Assembly (NCBI GenBank): GCA_937907555.1
Contig: CALEST010000448.1
Location: forward strand, 1-15,494
DNA: 15,494 nt
Source of the DNA: an uncultured Sediminibacterium sp.
GTDB taxonomy: Bacteria > Bacteroidota > Bacteroidia > Chitinophagales > Chitinophagaceae
Direction of reading: 5' to 3'
Shown here: one piece after another, positions 12,878-15,494 of the stretch
Layout of the letters: each line of letters starts with the position of its first letter
How positions within the stretch are numbered: position 1 is the stretch's first letter
The notes under the pieces: model-generated
The model's input: only the letters and a program-made list of their open reading frames with translations
The model's database searches: none
Told to the model about the DNA's origin: nothing
Program-made: the position numbers and the translations under genes

Positions 12878-15494
12878 ATGGAGCTGAGCAAGAATTATAT
12901 CCCTACAGAAATTGAGGCAAAATGGTACCAACACTGGATTGACCGTCAATATTTTTCAAGTAAACCCGACGAAAGAGAAGCCTATACAGTTGTTATTCCC
13001 CCTCCCAATGTAACCGGGGTTTTGCATATGGGCCATTGCTTAAATAATACCATTCAGGATATTTTAGTCAGAAGAGCCCGCATGCAGGGAAAAAATGCCT
13101 GCTGGGTGCCGGGAACCGACCATGCTTCTATTGCTACTGAAGCCAAAGTGGTTGGAATGCTAAGAGAAAAAGGCATTGCCAAGTCTTCCCTGAGCAGATC
13201 AGAATTTCTGGATTATGCCTGGGAATGGAAAGAGAAATACGGAGGTATTATTTTGCAGCAATTACGGAAAATGGGCTGTAGCCTCGATTGGGACAGAACC
13301 AGTTTTACCATGGACCCGGATTACTATGCATCTGTAATACAGGTCTTTGTTGATTTATATCAGAAAGGATATATCTACAGGGGCAAGCGGATGATTAACT
13401 GGGATGTAAAGGCAAAGACGGCGCTTAGCGACGAAGAAGTGATTTACAAAGAAGTACAAAGCAAATTGTACCATGTTAAATATCAATTGGAAAATGGCGG
13501 TTCTATTACCATTGCAACAGTAAGACCGGAAACCATTCTGGGAGATGCTGCTATTTGTGTTAATCCCGCCGATGAAAGATATAAAGCACTGCATGGCCAG
13601 TATGCTTTTGTTCCATTGATCAATAGAAAAATCAAAATCATTCCTGACGAATATGTAGCACTGGATTTTGGAACAGGTGCTTTAAAAGTAACGCCAGCAC
13701 ATGATATGAACGATTACCAGTTGGGTCAGAAATACCAGCTGGAAATCATTGATACCATGAACGATGATGGAACCATGAGTGAAGCGGCTCAGCTTTATAT
13801 TGGTATGGATCGTTTTGCTGTTCGCAAGAAAATTGTGGAAGACCTGGAAGCAGCCGGACATATTGATAAGATTGAAGAATATACCAATCAGGTAGGCTTT
13901 AGTGAAAGAACGGATGTGGTAGTAGAACCTCGCCTGAGTTTACAATGGTGGGTTAGCATGAAAGAACTTTCTGCACCAGCCTTAAGTGCAGTGATGGAGG
14001 ATGAAATTCATTTTCATCCTGCCAAATTCAAGAACCTTTACAGACACTGGATGGAGAATGTAAAGGACTGGTGTATCAGCAGACAGCTTTGGTGGGGGCA
14101 TAGAATTCCCGCCTGGTATACAAAAGACGGCTCTTTTGCAGTAGCGAAAACAGCAGAAGAAGCACTGGAGCAACTGAAACAAAGTACTGGAAATACAGCA
14201 TTAACGCTTTCTGATATTCATCAGGATGATGATTGTCTGGACACCTGGTTCAGTAGCTGGTTATGGCCTTTTGAAGTATTCAAGGGCTTAAGTGATCCGG
14301 ATAATAAAGAAGTTAATTATTACTATCCAACCAGCACATTGGTAACAGCTCCGGAAATTATCTTTTTCTGGGTAGCCAGAATGATTATAGCCGGCTACGA
14401 ATACAAAGGCCTTAAACCATTCAAAGACGTATACTTTACCGGAATAGTTAGAGATAAGCTGGGCAGAAAAATGAGCAAGAGTCTGGGGAACTCTCCCGAC
14501 TTGCTGGCATTGATTGATCAGTATGGTGCCGATGCGGTTAGATTCGGTATTTTAATTGCCTCTCCTGCCGGTAACGATATTTTATTTGATGAAAGCTCAC
14601 TGGAACAGGGTCGTAATTTCAATAATAAATTGTGGAATGCCCTGAAGCTGGTGAAAATGTGGGAAGGCAGATTGGATACTACCACAACCACAGATGCAGC
14701 AGATGCTGCATTTGCCATCAACTGGTTTGAAAACCGATTGAATCAGGTTAGCACAGAAGTAGAAGAATTGATGACCCAGTTTAAATTGAGTGAAGCCCTC
14801 AAAACCATTTACTCCTTAATCTGGGATGATTTCTGTAGCTGGTACCTGGAATGGGCAAAACCAGGTTTTGAACAACCTGTTTCTCCATTGGTTTACAATA
14901 AAACCATCCGTTTCTTTGAAAGATTAATGGAATTGCTGCATCCCTTCATGCCTTTTATTACGGAAGAAATTTTCCATCTGCTAAAACCACAGTCGGAAGA
15001 CCTGACTGTTAAGTTGCAACAAAAAGCAGCAAAAGCAGATGAAACCATCCTGGCTTCGGGTGCTTTGTTAAAAGAAGTGATTACCAGATTGAGGGATGCC
15101 AGAAACAAGAATCAGCTAAAGCCCAAAGACCCTGTAGCCCTGCATATTATGGCCGGCGACAACAAAGGTTATCAGGCGATAGAGCAAATACTAATGAAGC
15201 AGGTGAATGCCAATAAGGTTACCTATACGGCAGAAGCCATCCCCAATACTATTGTAATTAATATAGAGAAGGATAAATTTTTCATTGAAGCGGCACAGCA
15301 ACTGGATACGGATGCTATTAAAGAACGTTTACTGAAAGACCTTGAATACGAACAAAATTTCCTTGCTTCCGTAATGAAGAAACTAAGCAACGAGAAATTT
15401 GTTCAGAATGCAAAGCCTGAAATCATTGCATTGGAAAGAAAAAAACAGGCAGATGCAGAAGCCAGAATAAAAACCATTGAAGAAAGCCTGAAAT
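12878..15494 (+). CDS. valS: Valyl-tRNA synthetase ValS, 3' end off the window
   Basis: ValS charges tRNA-Val with valine and clears mischarged threonine. The frame runs from ATG 12878 for 872 codons plus one base to the right edge. Bacteroidota ValS is usually around 870-880 residues, so only a few codons are probably missing. Class I motifs are present: PPPNVTGVLHMGH (41-53, HIGH-type HMGH at 50-53) and KMSKS (531-535). The CP1 editing domain contains ATVRPETILGDAA (G222-A225 corresponding to the editing loop) and GTGALKVTPAHDMND. The core continues with DWCISRQLWWGHRIP (near 396-410) and DTWFSSWLWPF (near 453-463). The anticodon-binding helices cover about 610-760 (FCSWYLEWAKP), and the C-terminal charged coiled-coil arm, which contacts tRNA, begins near 805 and is cut by the window end. 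No frameshift or missing motif was noticed. No Shine-Dalgarno sequence precedes the start. Confidence 0.98.
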   Translation, partial: MELSKNYIPTEIEAKWYQHWIDRQYFSSKPDEREAYTVVIPPPNVTGVLHMGHCLNNTIQDILVRRARMQGKNACWVPGTDHASIATEAKVVGMLREKGIAKSSLSRSEFLDYAWEWKEKYGGIILQQLRKMGCSLDWDRTSFTMDPDYYASVIQVFVDLYQKGYIYRGKRMINWDVKAKTALSDEEVIYKEVQSKLYHVKYQLENGGSITIATVRPETILGDAAICVNPADERYKALHGQYAFVPLINRKIKIIPDEYVALDFGTGALKVTPAHDMNDYQLGQKYQLEIIDTMNDDGTMSEAAQLYIGMDRFAVRKKIVEDLEAAGHIDKIEEYTNQVGFSERTDVVVEPRLSLQWWVSMKELSAPALSAVMEDEIHFHPAKFKNLYRHWMENVKDWCISRQLWWGHRIPAWYTKDGSFAVAKTAEEALEQLKQSTGNTALTLSDIHQDDDCLDTWFSSWLWPFEVFKGLSDPDNKEVNYYYPTSTLVTAPEIIFFWVARMIIAGYEYKGLKPFKDVYFTGIVRDKLGRKMSKSLGNSPDLLALIDQYGADAVRFGILIASPAGNDILFDESSLEQGRNFNNKLWNALKLVKMWEGRLDTTTTTDAADAAFAINWFENRLNQVSTEVEELMTQFKLSEALKTIYSLIWDDFCSWYLEWAKPGFEQPVSPLVYNKTIRFFERLMELLHPFMPFITEEIFHLLKPQSEDLTVKLQQKAAKADETILASGALLKEVITRLRDARNKNQLKPKDPVALHIMAGDNKGYQAIEQILMKQVNANKVTYTAEAIPNTIVINIEKDKFFIEAAQQLDTDAIKERLLKDLEYEQNFLASVMKKLSNEKFVQNAKPEIIALERKKQADAEARIKTIEESLK

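Noticed and set aside
1..15494. Search for defence islands, CRISPR arrays, retrons, transposases, tRNA or rRNA genes
   Set aside because: No repeat array, transposase or integrase motif, reverse transcriptase, tRNA-like cloverleaf or attachment-site duplication was seen. The GIY-YIG fusion is not accompanied by restriction or defence partners.

Overview
The window looks like chromosomal DNA of a member of the Bacteroidota, most likely a Chitinophagaceae-type genus. The evidence is an AT-leaning composition, almost no Shine-Dalgarno sequences before start codons, one perfect Bacteroidota-type -7 element (TAnnTTTG) before valS, and a macroglobulin/TonB-plug surface protein typical of that phylum. 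Coding density is very high. No RNA gene, CRISPR array, insertion sequence, integrase or prophage gene is visible. No stretch longer than about 105 bases lacks a gene.

Layout: (1) 1-1428, minus strand: the N-terminal 476 codons of a large secreted protein with a macroglobulin-like domain, running off the left edge. (2) 1523-2654, plus strand: rlmH (23S rRNA pseudouridine methyltransferase) followed 13 bases later by a rhomboid intramembrane protease. (3) 2691-12443, minus strand: seven closely packed genes with gaps of 2 to 51 bases. In transcription order they are a DEDDh exonuclease/GIY-YIG nuclease fusion, tex, an exported DsrE-like protein, a DbpA-type RNA helicase with DEFD in motif II, a penicillin-acylase-family Ntn hydrolase, a small four-helix membrane protein, and tilS with a TTG start. 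(4) 12549-15494, plus strand: a small probable lipoprotein, then valS, whose last few codons lie beyond the right edge.

Functionally this is a housekeeping region centred on translation and RNA: ValS charges tRNA, TilS modifies tRNA-Ile, RlmH modifies 23S rRNA, the DbpA-like helicase probably acts in 50S assembly, and Tex binds RNA during transcription. Interleaved with these are envelope proteins: the rhomboid, the acylase, the DsrE-like protein, the lipoprotein and the macroglobulin-like protein. Nothing shows that the mixed functions form one pathway.

I did not find a convincing undescribed biological system. The points most worth a second look are the exonuclease/GIY-YIG fusion with a C-terminal part I do not recognise, the operator-like repeats between that gene and the small lipoprotein gene, the two-cysteine lipoprotein itself, and the unusually long co-directional gene run.
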